Part shown: positions 7,477-15,221 of the stretch, piece after piece
Layout: the number at the start of each line of letters is the position of its first letter
How positions within the stretch are numbered: position 1 is the first letter of the stretch
Assembly: GCA_017937705.1 (NCBI GenBank)
Contig: JAGBDC010000030.1
Span: 1 to 38,589 of the forward strand
Direction: 5' to 3'
Source of the DNA: Alphaproteobacteria bacterium
GTDB lineage: Bacteria; Pseudomonadota; Alphaproteobacteria; RF32; CAG-239
DNA: 38,589 nucleotides
Translations under genes and position numbers: made by a program
Notes under the pieces: generated by a model
The model's database searches: none
What the model was told of the DNA's origin: nothing
What the model saw: only the letters and a program-made list of their open reading frames with translations

Positions 7477-7520
7477 ACAACTGCAATCAATTTTCAATAA
7501 TGTATATAGGATTATAAGAA

Positions 7521-8702
7521 ATGGAAAATTCAAAAGGATTTTTCGGTGTTTACGGAGGTTCGTATATTTCCGAACAGTTACAGGCCGAAATGAATAAAAT
7601 TGAAAAAGCATATAATGAAATAAAAAACAATCAGCAATTTTTAGAGCAAATGCAATATATTCGTCGAACTTATCAGGGACGCCCGACCCCGATTACTTAT
7701 GCTAAAAATCTAAGTAAAAAAATTGGTGGAGGACAAATATATTTAAAAAGGGAAGACCTAAATCATACCGGAGCCCATAAATTAAACCACTGTATAGGCG
7801 AAGTTTTATTAGCAAAATTTATGGGTAAAAGCAAAGTGATTGCAGAAACCGGAGCCGGACAGCATGGAGTAGCGATGGCGACGGCAGCAGCATATTTAGG
7901 TTTGGAATGTGAAATTCACATGGGTAAAAAAGACATTATAAAAGAAAAACCGAATGTTTTGCGAATGCAGTTGTTGGGAGCAAAGATAATATCGGTTGAT
8001 AAGGGGCAACAAACCCTAAAAGAAGCTATCGATAGTGCTTTTGCATCTTATGCTCAAGATTATGAAAACAGTTTTTATTGTATAGGTTCCGTTGTCGGTC
8101 CTCATCCTTTTCCGACAATGGTAAGAGATTATCAATCAATAATAGGAATAGAAGCAAAAGAGCAAATGATTTTTGAAACAAATGCTTTGCCCGATGCAGT
8201 TGTTGCTTGTGTCGGTGGCGGAAGTAATGCAATCGGAATTTTTAGTGCGTTTATAGAAGATGAAAAAGTGAAGCTCTATGGCGTTGAACCGCTTGGAAAA
8301 GGTGATAAAGTAGGAGAAAATGCCGCTTCCATTGCTTTTGGAAAAGACGGAATATTGCATGGATTTAAGTCAAAAGTTATTATGGATGAAAATGGTGAAG
8401 TTGCACCGGTGTATTCAATAGCCAGCGGTTTAGACTATCCTTCTGTCGGTCCGGAACATGCATTTTTACATAGTATAAAAAGGGCGGAATATGTGCAAAT
8501 AGACGACAAAGAATGTTTGGAGGCATTCTATCTGTTGCCGAAAGTTGAAGGAATTATACCGGCATTGGAAAGTGCTCATGCAGTTGCCTATGCAATTAAA
8601 TTGGCTAAAGAAACCTCGAACGACTATAAAATATTAGTCAATCTTTCCGGACGTGGAGATAAAGATATGGACTATGTTGTCGAACATTATGGAATGCGAT
8701 AA
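7521..8702 (+). CDS. trpB: Tryptophan synthase beta chain
   Basis: 393 residues, full length. The numbering matches Salmonella TrpB almost exactly. The PLP lysine is Lys87 in HTGAHKLNH and the catalytic Glu109 is in AETGAGQHG. The phosphate loop is GGGSN at 232-236, Asp305 is in [10 protein letters not shown], and Glu350 is in the PALESAHA stretch. It joins indole and serine into tryptophan with PLP. Two substitutions next to the lysine are unusual (Thr88 to Leu, Gln90 to His). No trpA or other trp gene is in the window, so the partner alpha chain is elsewhere or absent. AGGA lies about 9 bases before the ATG. It is preceded by the Trp-codon leader and followed by a strong terminator, so it is transcribed alone. 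Confidence 0.96.
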   Translation: MENSKGFFGVYGGSYISEQLQAEMNKIEKAYNEIKNNQQFLEQMQYIRRTYQGRPTPITYAKNLSKKIGGGQIYLKREDLNHTGAHKLNHCIGEVLLAKFMGKSKVIAETGAGQHGVAMATAAAYLGLECEIHMGKKDIIKEKPNVLRMQLLGAKIISVDKGQQTLKEAIDSAFASYAQDYENSFYCIGSVVGPHPFPTMVRDYQSIIGIEAKEQMIFETNALPDAVVACVGGGSNAIGIFSAFIEDEKVKLYGVEPLGKGDKVGENAASIAFGKDGILHGFKSKVIMDENGEVAPVYSIASGLDYPSVGPEHAFLHSIKRAEYVQIDDKECLEAFYLLPKVEGIIPALESAHAVAYAIKLAKETSNDYKILVNLSGRGDKDMDYVVEHYGMR

Positions 8703-8729
8703 AAATGGGGGAATATCCCCCATTTTTTT
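8703..8729 (+). terminator. Intrinsic terminator of trpB
   Basis: Nine-base arms AAATGGGGG and CCCCCATTT with loop AATAT, followed by a T run, starting one base after the trpB stop. Confidence 0.93.
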
Positions 8730-8747
8730 AGTTCAAAGAAAATACGA

Positions 8748-8776
8748 TTGAAAGAGACAGAATAAACTATTATCAT
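8748..8776 (+). promoter_or_regulatory. Promoter of glgX
   Basis: TTGAAA (8748-8753), 17 bases, TATCAT (8771-8776), with a leader of about 17 nt. GTTCAAA and TTTGAAC flank the region as an inverted pair about 45 bases apart, of unknown meaning. Confidence 0.65.
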
Positions 8777-8799
8777 ACTGTTTGAACGGAGTCGGGTGA

Positions 8800-10860
8800 A
8801 TGCAAAAAGATTTTCAAGGAGTCAGAGCTAAGAAAAATAAAACGGAGTTTTGCGTTCGTGCTCCTGCGGCTGAACAAGTAGATTTATGCCTTTTTACTCC
8901 TGATGAAAAAAGAGAAGTTCGTGTTCCTATGGAGCGTGATGATAATGGAAATTGGCATGCAGAACTTCCGGGAAACCTTGATGGGCAAAAATACGGATAT
9001 AGAAGTCATGGGGAATATAATCCTTATGTTCGCCATTTTTTTAATCCTAATAAGTTGCTTGTTGATCCGTATGCTCATGAATTGACCAGAAGTCTTCATG
9101 ATATAAGCGATTATGAAAAACATGTGTTGCTAAGCACTAATAATCTTAATTCAGCACCGGTAGCCCCCAAAAGTGTAGTTCGTTTTTTGGATAAGGAAGA
9201 ATTAGCAAAAAAATTTCCGTATTTATATCAAAAACCACATATAGATTGGGGAAAAACGCATATTTATGAACTGCATGTCGGTAATTATTCTGCCCAACAT
9301 CCCGATATACCGATACAAGACAGAGGAAAAATTTCTGCAATCGGACAAACTATCAATTATTTAAAATCGTTAAGCTATAATCAAATAGAATTAATGCCTT
9401 TGACTCCAACAATGGCAGATTGGCAACTGCAACAAACAAAAGGATTGTCCGATCAATGGGGATATAATCCGATAAATCATCATGCCATAGACCCTCGATA
9501 TGGTAATATTTATGATTTTTTAGCACTTATTAACGAGCTTCATAAAAATGGAATTGAAGTCAGTATGGATATGGTTTTTAATCATACCGGAGAATTTGGA
9601 ATTGATGATTTTTTGTTGTCGTATAAAGGGTTAGATGCGGAAGGTTATTATCGCTTTGACAACAAAGACGGATATAGCTTTGTTAATACTACCGGTTGTA
9701 AAAACGGATTCAATCCTAATACTGGTCAAGGAAGCCGTTTAATCAAAAACAGTTTAATGTTTTTTGCAGATACTTGCGGTGTTGATGCTTTTCGTTTCGA
9801 TTTAGCTGGAGATTGTGCATTAAATAATGATTTGATTTTTGATGCAAACGGCAAATTTATGCAAATAATAAGAGACGTTTCTGATATTACGGGAGTTAAA
9901 ATAAGCGGAGAGCCGTGGAGTGCCTGTGGGGGATATTATTTAGGACAAATGACCGGCTTAAGTGAGTGGAATGATAAACACGAAAAAACACTAAGACGAT
10001 TTATCCGAGGTGATTATGAACAAATCGGAAAGCTTGCCTTTCACATGTCGGGGAGTGAAGCCGCCGGAAAAATTAATATATTTACCAAGCATGATGGAGC
10101 GACCCAATATGATTGGGCCACATATTCGCAAAAAAATAATTTTGCAAATAACGAAAATAATCAAGACGGTTCTAATGATAACCACTACAGTCCTTCACAA
10201 AATGATGCTCAGCGCCTTATAAAAACGAAAACAGCACATGCAATGAATACATTGGCAAGAGGGGTACCATTAACATTGAGCGGTGATGAATTATGGCATA
10301 CACAAAATGGTAATAATAACGGATATGCTCAAAGTTTTCCGTTGCAATGGCAAAAATTCAGTAAAGAACAAAGAGAAAGATATGTTTTTGAAAGAAAAAT
10401 AAATGCTTTCCGCCAAGAACATCCTATTTTCAGTAGTATCGAAAATGCAACCCCCGATATTATGCCCAACGGCAAGCCGGCATGGGATTGGATAAACATT
10501 TACGGTGAAACAATGAAACAAAGCGATTGGGATTATAAGTATAATCGTTTTCTGGGATATGTTCTTAATGGCGAAGATAAATCCGGACATCGCTTCGATG
10601 ATGATTTTTTTGTTATGATGTCCGGAAATTCCGATTCAATAATGAAAGTTAATTTACCGGCAACTCCTCATCATGGTAATTGGCAAGTTGTGTTTGATAC
10701 ATCAAAATCAAATAGTGAAAAAGATATTTTTCAATATAGTTCGGGAGCGGAATATTATATAAAGCCGCATAGCATGGTTGTAATGACTTGTCGTCGCCCG
10801 CAATCAGATGAAAATAACCGCCAAATTATACCGATAACGAAAAGTGGCTACGACAGATAG
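8800..10860 (+). CDS. glgX: Glycogen debranching enzyme (GH13 isoamylase type)
   Basis: 686 residues. An N-terminal CBM48-like beta domain (about 5-110) precedes the GH13 barrel. The four conserved regions are visible: DMVFNH (257-262), FRFDLAG with the nucleophile Asp334, the acid Glu371 in SGEPW, and KHDG (430-433). A C-terminal beta domain ends the protein. It hydrolyses alpha-1,6 branch points of glycogen left by phosphorylase. No other glycogen gene is close, although in many bacteria glgX sits with glgB, glgC, glgA or glgP. A GGAG lies about 11 bases before the ATG. The stop is TAG, which matters for judging the amber codon at 37322. Confidence 0.92.
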   Translation: MQKDFQGVRAKKNKTEFCVRAPAAEQVDLCLFTPDEKREVRVPMERDDNGNWHAELPGNLDGQKYGYRSHGEYNPYVRHFFNPNKLLVDPYAHELTRSLHDISDYEKHVLLSTNNLNSAPVAPKSVVRFLDKEELAKKFPYLYQKPHIDWGKTHIYELHVGNYSAQHPDIPIQDRGKISAIGQTINYLKSLSYNQIELMPLTPTMADWQLQQTKGLSDQWGYNPINHHAIDPRYGNIYDFLALINELHKNGIEVSMDMVFNHTGEFGIDDFLLSYKGLDAEGYYRFDNKDGYSFVNTTGCKNGFNPNTGQGSRLIKNSLMFFADTCGVDAFRFDLAGDCALNNDLIFDANGKFMQIIRDVSDITGVKISGEPWSACGGYYLGQMTGLSEWNDKHEKTLRRFIRGDYEQIGKLAFHMSGSEAAGKINIFTKHDGATQYDWATYSQKNNFANNENNQDGSNDNHYSPSQNDAQRLIKTKTAHAMNTLARGVPLTLSGDELWHTQNGNNNGYAQSFPLQWQKFSKEQRERYVFERKINAFRQEHPIFSSIENATPDIMPNGKPAWDWINIYGETMKQSDWDYKYNRFLGYVLNGEDKSGHRFDDDFFVMMSGNSDSIMKVNLPATPHHGNWQVVFDTSKSNSEKDIFQYSSGAEYYIKPHSMVVMTCRRPQSDENNRQIIPITKSGYDR

Positions 10861-10880
10861 AATATATATTAAAAATCTAT

Positions 10881-10910
10881 TTGACAAATATATTTTTGTG
10901 TGCCACTAAT
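10881..10910 (+). promoter_or_regulatory. Candidate promoter of the gene at 10975
   Basis: A perfect TTGACA (10881-10886), 18 bases, ACTAAT (10905-10910). The -10 is weak and an alternative TAATAA lies one to two bases further on. Confidence 0.45.
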
Positions 10911-10974
10911 AATGGCGAAAGTGAATTTATAACCAACTTGTCCCACTTTAAAGCGGACTAAAAGGAGAAAGAAA

Positions 10975-11484
10975 ATGACAGTGACACATTATGTCAGTGC
11001 ACCTGACACAAAAGATAATGAGTTGAAAGCATTATTTGAAAATATTCAACTTATTGAAAAAAACAAATATCTGATAATTAGAACCCCCGAATATTACAAT
11101 ATAAGCATAACCGGTTTTGGTGTGTTCCCTTTGTATGTTCCGAGTGTAAAGCTTCATCTTGGCGATATGTTGATATTATGGGAACATACCGCATGGAAAC
11201 AAGATGATGTATATTTTTACAGCATGACAGGAAGTCCTTTATCCGGCAGCAATTCTTGCCGAGTATGGAGTGAAAAAAAAGGATTTCATCATGCTGAGTC
11301 CAAAACTTTCAGAGCATTATTAGCTCCTGCATATTCAGTTATTACTACCGGTTATCCTAATGTTGATGAGAAAGCCCCGATGGCCGTTACCGTACAAAAA
11401 AAAGAGCCATCGAAAATGACGATAACGGAATTAGTCGAAATATTAAAGAAGGAACCACCTCAATCTAATTGGCAACTTGCATAA
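10975..11484 (+). CDS. Unknown protein
   Basis: 169 residues, no signal peptide and no convincing membrane helix. The first 110 residues are mixed beta with several aromatic residues (EYYNISITGFGVFPLYVP, LILWEHTAWKQ). A linker rich in Lys, Pro and Val leads to a short C-terminal helix (MTITELVEILKKEP). No family is recognised. A perfect AAGGAG lies 7 bases before the ATG and a TTGACA promoter box lies upstream, so it is a real gene. It follows glgX on the same strand but is probably separately transcribed. Confidence 0.78.
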   Translation: MTVTHYVSAPDTKDNELKALFENIQLIEKNKYLIIRTPEYYNISITGFGVFPLYVPSVKLHLGDMLILWEHTAWKQDDVYFYSMTGSPLSGSNSCRVWSEKKGFHHAESKTFRALLAPAYSVITTGYPNVDEKAPMAVTVQKKEPSKMTITELVEILKKEPPQSNWQLA

Positions 11485-11505
11485 ATAACTTTAACTTAAC
11501 TCACT

Positions 11506-11532
11506 TTCAAAAAAGCCTCCGCAAGGAGGCTT
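11506..11532 (-). terminator. Intrinsic terminator of the divergent-PAP2 gene
   Basis: AAGCCTCC and GGAGGCTT arms with a four-base loop (11513-11532). On the minus strand a T run follows; on the plus strand the tail is not T-rich, so it mainly serves the minus gene. Confidence 0.82.
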
Positions 11533-11535
11533 AAA

Positions 11536-11988
11536 TTACATCATTAAAGAATAGTGTAATATTACAGCAATTATACATCCCAAAAAGAAACCGGCAATTA
11601 CTTCTTTGGGAGTATGTCCCAACAATTCTTTCAACTGAGCAGACTTGGTTTTCATGTCAGACTTATAAAAATCTTTTATCATTTGATTAACGATACGTGC
11701 AATATCTCCGGCATTTTTACGCAATCCGGCTGCATCATGCATAACGACCAGAGCATAGCCACTACTGAGTGCAAAGAATAAAGAATCAAATCCGGCAATC
11801 AGTCCGAGAGATGTTGTTAGTGCGCAAACTCCGGCACTGTGAGAACTGGGCATACCTCCGGTACTTGATAACATACCGACATCAATTTCTTTGGTTTTCA
11901 TATAATGTGTTAAAATTTTGAGGGCTTGTGCTATAAAAACACCCAAAAGCCCGCTGATTATAGCTTCATATCCGGTATTTAGAATCAT
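11536..11988 (-). CDS. Divergent PAP2 family membrane protein (DUF212, YuiD-like)
   Basis: 150 residues. The family signatures are visible: LSSTGGMPSSHSAG near residues 40-53, DAAGLRKNAG near 85-94, and LKELLGHTPKEVIAGFFLG near the end. There are about four hydrophobic segments. The SSHS and LGHTP motifs recall the vanadium haloperoxidase/PAP2 active site, so a membrane lipid phosphatase activity is possible but, as far as I know, unproven. It is monocistronic with its own terminator. Confidence 0.9.
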   Translation of the reverse strand: MILNTGYEAIISGLLGVFIAQALKILTHYMKTKEIDVGMLSSTGGMPSSHSAGVCALTTSLGLIAGFDSLFFALSSGYALVVMHDAAGLRKNAGDIARIVNQMIKDFYKSDMKTKSAQLKELLGHTPKEVIAGFFLGCIIAVILHYSLMM

Positions 11989-12098
11989 TTTTTCCTCATA
12001 AAATTGTATTATTACAGAATAACAGAATATAAAAAAATCAAAACGATATATACAAAGTTATAAACAAAAAAACTTTATGTCTGAAAAGCTGAATCCAA

Positions 12099-12127
12099 TT
12101 GACTTTTTTATACTTTTGGAGTAGGGT
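12099..12127 (+). promoter_or_regulatory. Candidate promoter of the 65-residue gene
   Basis: TTGACT (12099-12104), 17 bases, TAGGGT (12122-12127). The -10 has only the three key bases, so this is tentative. The leader would be about 53 nt. Confidence 0.4.
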
Positions 12128-12186
12128 ACAAGTATCCTAAATTATAATTATTCCGATTAATATAAACCTTCAAAACTTCACACATC

Positions 12187-12384
12187 ATGAAAGAAAAAGA
12201 CGAAAGCGGTTGGTTGTTCCCTGAGTTTTTCAAAGCTGCAGTGGACACTGAAGATCCCCTTCCTTTCGGCGCTCGTGTTTTGAGTGTTATGGTAGGAACA
12301 GGACTTATCATTGTAGAACCGATTGCTAAGATTGGTTCAGCTCTCGGACTTGATAGCGATTATGTCAGCGATAGTGATGATTAA
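12187..12384 (+). CDS. Small protein, unknown function (65 residues)
   Basis: 65 residues: a charged start, an FPEFFKAAVD segment, a hydrophobic stretch of about 18 residues from VLSVMVGTGLIIVEPI, and a very acidic tail (DSDYVSDSDD). It may be a small membrane-associated protein. No family is recognised. There is no Shine-Dalgarno; TATAAACCTT, identical to the leader of the lipoprotein gene at 1972, lies 17-26 nt before the ATG. An excellent terminator follows directly. Third positions are richer in C and G than in most of the window. Confidence 0.62.
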   Translation: MKEKDESGWLFPEFFKAAVDTEDPLPFGARVLSVMVGTGLIIVEPIAKIGSALGLDSDYVSDSDD

Positions 12385-12403
12385 TCGTTCTGTGCACAAG
12401 AAC

Positions 12404-12437
12404 AGGTTTGTGGTTACGCCCCACAAACCTTTTTTTG
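12404..12437 (+). terminator. Intrinsic terminator
   Basis: Ten-base arms AGGTTTGTGG and CCACAAACCT with a seven-base loop, followed by a T run, 20 bases past the stop of the 65-residue gene. Confidence 0.93.
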
Positions 12438-12718
12438 TTTCTGGAATATATAATGATAGCGTATTGAAGTAAACGGAACGTCTCTTTATGCACAAAAAGC
12501 GATATAATTCACATCATTTTAGAGGTAAACAGTGGGTAAAAAATCTGTTTTATTTATAAAAAACACGTTTTCTCATTCGGAGAAAACGTGTTCTTTTGTG
12601 CCATCATCATAAATGGATGTCATATCCTTTATGAATACACGCAAATTCAGATCGTTATCTTTTTGATAATACCAACAATCTTAGCTTCTTTAAGCATAAT
12701 GAAAAATTTTTCAGGTTG
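12438..12718. other. Gene-poor stretch
   Basis: Apart from the hairpin at 12556-12592 I see no convincing gene. A minus-strand frame of 16 codons (12697-12647, starting MLKEAKIV) lies between the 46-residue gene and its terminator; it lacks a ribosome site and I do not call it. Confidence 0.5.
12556..12592 (-). terminator. Intrinsic terminator of the 46-residue gene
   Basis: Thirteen-base perfect arms AACACGTTTTCTC and GAGAAAACGTGTT with loop ATTCG (12562-12592), followed on the minus strand by TTTTTATAAAT. It lies about 125 bases beyond the stop at 12719. Confidence 0.88.
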
Positions 12719-12859
12719 CTAACTGTTTTCTTTGAGCTTTTTAAGATCTTCGTCCATTTTTTTGTATTGGTCTTCAGTGAAACACATCCAAGCTACAATG
12801 AAAAGGATAAACACTATTGCGGTACAACCGACAAGGATACATGAAACAATTTTTAACAT
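12719..12859 (-). CDS. Small single-pass membrane protein (46 residues)
   Basis: 46 residues: MLKIVSCILVGCTAIVFILF begins one long hydrophobic helix that reaches about residue 27. A polar, Lys- and Glu-rich amphipathic tail follows (TEDQYKKMDEDLKKLKENS), possibly a short coiled coil in the cytoplasm or periplasm. No family is recognised. Support for a real gene comes from a near-perfect promoter upstream, a perfect 13-base terminator downstream, and use of preferred codons. There is no Shine-Dalgarno; AACTATTTAAAT lies 20 nt before the ATG, resembling the fadL leader. It could be a toxin-like peptide or a small regulator of a membrane complex; nothing seen decides. Confidence 0.7.
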   Translation of the reverse strand: MLKIVSCILVGCTAIVFILFIVAWMCFTEDQYKKMDEDLKKLKENS

Positions 12860-12906
12860 AACGCAATATTTAAATAGTTGAACAAATAATTTTCATCAGT
12901 GAAGAC

Positions 12907-12935
12907 ATGATAAAATATATTTGTTGAAAAATCAA
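12907..12935 (-). promoter_or_regulatory. Promoter of the 46-residue gene
   Basis: On the minus strand TTGATT (12935-12930), 17 bases, TATCAT (12912-12907). The predicted leader is about 40 nt. Confidence 0.68.
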
Positions 12936-12978
12936 ATATTTTTACGTTACAGATAAAAAATGATTTAGAAATTTAAAA

Positions 12979-13003
12979 CAAAAAAAAAGCACCTTAACAG
13001 TGC
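12979..13003 (-). terminator. Terminator of tRNA-Thr
   Basis: On the minus strand a short GCAC/GTGC hairpin (13003-12989) is followed by at least eight T. The stem is weak but the T run and position fit. Confidence 0.6.
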
Positions 13004-13013
13004 GTATAAGAAG

Positions 13014-13089
13014 TGGTGCCGACACACGGACTCGAACCGCGGACCCACTGATTACAAATCAGTAGCTCTACCAACTGAGCTATGTCGGC
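13014..13089 (-). tRNA. tRNA-Thr (anticodon UGU)
   Basis: 76 nt including an encoded CCA end. The acceptor GCCGACA pairs with TGTCGGC, the D arm is GCTC/GAGC, and the anticodon arm is ACTGA/TCAGT with loop TTTGTAA, giving anticodon TGT (reads ACA). The T arm has the TTCGAGT loop. All four arms close. Confidence 0.97.
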
Positions 13090-13105
13090 ATACTTTCTGG
13101 AAAGC

Positions 13106-13134
13106 CTTATATATGATACAAATATAGTTGTCAA
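13106..13134 (-). promoter_or_regulatory. Promoter of tRNA-Thr
   Basis: On the minus strand a perfect TTGACA (13134-13129), 17 bases, TATAAG (13111-13106), about 17 bases before the mature tRNA 5' end. Confidence 0.85.
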
Positions 13135-13152
13135 TAAAAAAATTATATTTTT

Positions 13153-13185
13153 TATAAAAAAACGGGCTCAATTTAGAACCCGTTT
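13153..13185 (-). terminator. Intrinsic terminator of the Q/P-rich lipoprotein gene
   Basis: AAACGGG and CCCGTTT arms (13160-13185), followed on the minus strand by a T-rich run. It lies ten bases past the stop at 13196. Confidence 0.82.
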
Positions 13186-13195
13186 GAAAATAAAA

Positions 13196-13660
13196 CTAAT
13201 TTTGTACCGGAACGATAACTACCGGACCATTATATTTTTTTGCCGGTACCGGAGTTGGTTCTGCCGGTGCAGTTTGTGTTTCGGTAACGGAAACGGTTTC
13301 TTTGACAACAGTTTGTGTTTGTTGCGGAGCTTGATAATATCCGCCGTTTACGGTTTGTCTTTCATAAGATACGTTTTCAAAATATCTTGGTTCATAAACA
13401 GTTCCGTAAGTTGTCTTTTTATAAATAACTTCTACCGGCTCACGTTTTGTACGAACTTCGCCCTGACAACTGCCGCAAGGTTGCGGTGTATATGTCGGAG
13501 CTGGCTGATAATATTGCGGTTGTTGTTGACATTCATAAACAGGTTGCTCTTCGCAAGGGCATTGTTCTTCTTCAACATATCCTGCACATTCATAATCATA
13601 GTTATTAGCACAGGCGGCAACAGATAATACAGTGCCTAATAAAACAAAAATCTTTTTCAT
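13196..13660 (-). CDS. Lipoprotein with Cys-, Gln- and Pro-rich low-complexity region
   Basis: 154 residues from the ATG at 13660. I choose this start because GAGG lies 7 bases upstream and the protein then begins with a lipoprotein signal (MKKIFVLLGTVLSVAAC); the longer frame from 13714 adds a polar stretch in front of the signal. The lipidated Cys is followed by an acidic, Cys-containing part with CPCEEQP and CGSCQGE pairs and Tyr/Gln/Pro-rich sequence. After it come a more ordered middle (EVIYKKTTYGTVYEPRYF) and a Thr/Val-rich tail. No family is recognised. It is probably an outer membrane surface or periplasmic protein; the paired cysteines could bind metal or form disulphides. Confidence 0.8.
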   Translation of the reverse strand: MKKIFVLLGTVLSVAACANNYDYECAGYVEEEQCPCEEQPVYECQQQPQYYQPAPTYTPQPCGSCQGEVRTKREPVEVIYKKTTYGTVYEPRYFENVSYERQTVNGGYYQAPQQTQTVVKETVSVTETQTAPAEPTPVPAKKYNGPVVIVPVQN

Positions 13661-13692
13661 TTTTGACCTCGTAAATGTTTGTGATTGAGATA

Positions 13693-13721
13693 AATATATA
13701 TATTTTTTATTCAAATCTCAA
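13693..13721 (-). promoter_or_regulatory. Promoter of the Q/P-rich lipoprotein gene
   Basis: On the minus strand TTGAGA (13721-13716), 17 bases, TATATT (13698-13693), about 33 bases before the chosen ATG. It supports that start rather than the one at 13714, which would lie upstream of the -10. Confidence 0.72.
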
Positions 13722-13725
13722 CAGT

Positions 13726-15102
13726 TTATTGTAAATTATACATAGACCAACGTTTTTTATGTATTTGTCGGTTTATTTTTTTGATAGTCCAAAAATATCC
13801 GCCACTAACAACCAATGCTCCACCAATCCAAGCCAATGGGCTGGCATAGCATAACCCGACAAAACCGAATTTGGAGGCTAAATAAATTGCTGCGAAAATT
13901 CTCATCAAAAGCTCGACAATGCTCGAAATCATCGGAGCTACGGAATTTCCCATTCCTTGACAAGAATTACGGAATATGAAAATTTGACCTAAAAATGTAT
14001 AAAATAAAATACTAATATTTAAATATGTCAAAGACATCGATATTACCGTATCCACCAATTCCGGTTGTTCTTTGGTAACAAAAATACCGATAACGTATTT
14101 CCCGCCCCAAAACATTAAAATTGCAAAAACAATACTCATCGCAACAGAAATCATTGAACTTTCAAACACTCCTCGACGGACTCTTCCGATTCGTCCTGCT
14201 CCATAATTTTGCGCTACAAAAGTTGCCATTGCGATACCCAATGATACCATCGGTTGAACCGCCAACTGTTCAACTCTCATTGCGGCGGTCATTGCGGCAA
14301 TTGTTTCAAAGCCAAATTTATTACATATTGTCTGAGTTACGGCAGCACTTATGGCAATAATTGAAAATTGAATGGCCATCGGTACGGCAATTCTTAAATG
14401 TTCTGCGCAAAATTTCCACTCGAGTTTCCAGTCAGAAGCTTCAGGTTTCAATATTTGAAAGTGCTTTTTCATATAAATAAGGCAACATATTACCGATAAA
14501 GTCATTGCGGTAACCGTGCCCAATGCAGAGCCTTCAACCCCCATTTTCATATAGTAGATAAATACAACATTAAGAAGAATGTTCATAAGTGTTGTAAATA
14601 CTAAGAAATAAAGAGGGGACTTGCTGTCCCCGAGTGCACGCATAAAACCGGACAGCAAATTAAACGCAACAATCATCACTCCGCCGAACCCGATTACCAA
14701 TAGAAATTTTTTGGTATCTTGATAAATTTCTTCGGGAACGTTCATTAAATGTAGCGTAAAATCCAAAAACAATAACATAATTGCGCTAAAAATTATGGTA
14801 AAGCTTAAGCTTAATGTCGTTGCCGTAGTTACTGAGCGACGTAATCGGCGATAATTTTTAGCTCCGAAACTTTGGGCGGAAATAACCGTTAGACCGTTTG
14901 TAAATCCTATGCTGACCATAATTAACAGGAAAAATACCGGAGCAGCAGCTCCAACTGCTGCCAAAGCTTTAACCCCGATAAGACGTCCGACCAATATAAT
15001 ATCGGAAATACTGTATAATTGCTGAAATAAATTGCTAATCAGCAAAGGAATAGAAAATGTGATTATCAACCGCAACGGGTTGCCCAAAGTCATATTTTGC
15101 AT
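13726..15102 (-). CDS. MATE family efflux transporter
   Basis: 458 residues with about twelve hydrophobic helices in two similar halves. The start NPLRLIITFSIPLLISNLFQQLYSISD is typical of the MATE family, with the VGRLIGVKALAAVGAA turn after it and the matching motif in the second half near AMRVEQLAVQP. MATE proteins exchange Na+ or H+ for organic cations and drugs across the inner membrane; the substrate is unknown. AGGA lies about 8 bases before the ATG. The stop lies just upstream of the lipoprotein promoter, so the two are separate units. Confidence 0.94.
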   Translation of the reverse strand: MQNMTLGNPLRLIITFSIPLLISNLFQQLYSISDIILVGRLIGVKALAAVGAAAPVFFLLIMVSIGFTNGLTVISAQSFGAKNYRRLRRSVTTATTLSLSFTIIFSAIMLLFLDFTLHLMNVPEEIYQDTKKFLLVIGFGGVMIVAFNLLSGFMRALGDSKSPLYFLVFTTLMNILLNVVFIYYMKMGVEGSALGTVTAMTLSVICCLIYMKKHFQILKPEASDWKLEWKFCAEHLRIAVPMAIQFSIIAISAAVTQTICNKFGFETIAAMTAAMRVEQLAVQPMVSLGIAMATFVAQNYGAGRIGRVRRGVFESSMISVAMSIVFAILMFWGGKYVIGIFVTKEQPELVDTVISMSLTYLNISILFYTFLGQIFIFRNSCQGMGNSVAPMISSIVELLMRIFAAIYLASKFGFVGLCYASPLAWIGGALVVSGGYFWTIKKINRQIHKKRWSMYNLQ

Positions 15103-15221
15103 TTTTTAGATTCCTAAAATATTTAATTAGCTGATATAAAACATCTTTTACGATTGTCAATAAATTTTCTCTTGTTATTTTTATTGCAAGCAATTATTAT
15201 GTAGCCGAATAAAAGGAGTTT

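Noticed and set aside
7419-7517. A 32-codon frame overlapping the end of the trp leader
   Set aside because: It starts inside the leader in another frame, lacks a ribosome site and shows no protein-like composition.
12647-12697. A 16-residue minus-strand frame between the 46-residue gene and its terminator
   Set aside because: Too short, no ribosome site, and no independent support.
13661-13714. Upstream start of the Q/P-rich lipoprotein (18 extra residues)
   Set aside because: The extension lies over the promoter, lacks a ribosome site and would bury the lipoprotein signal.
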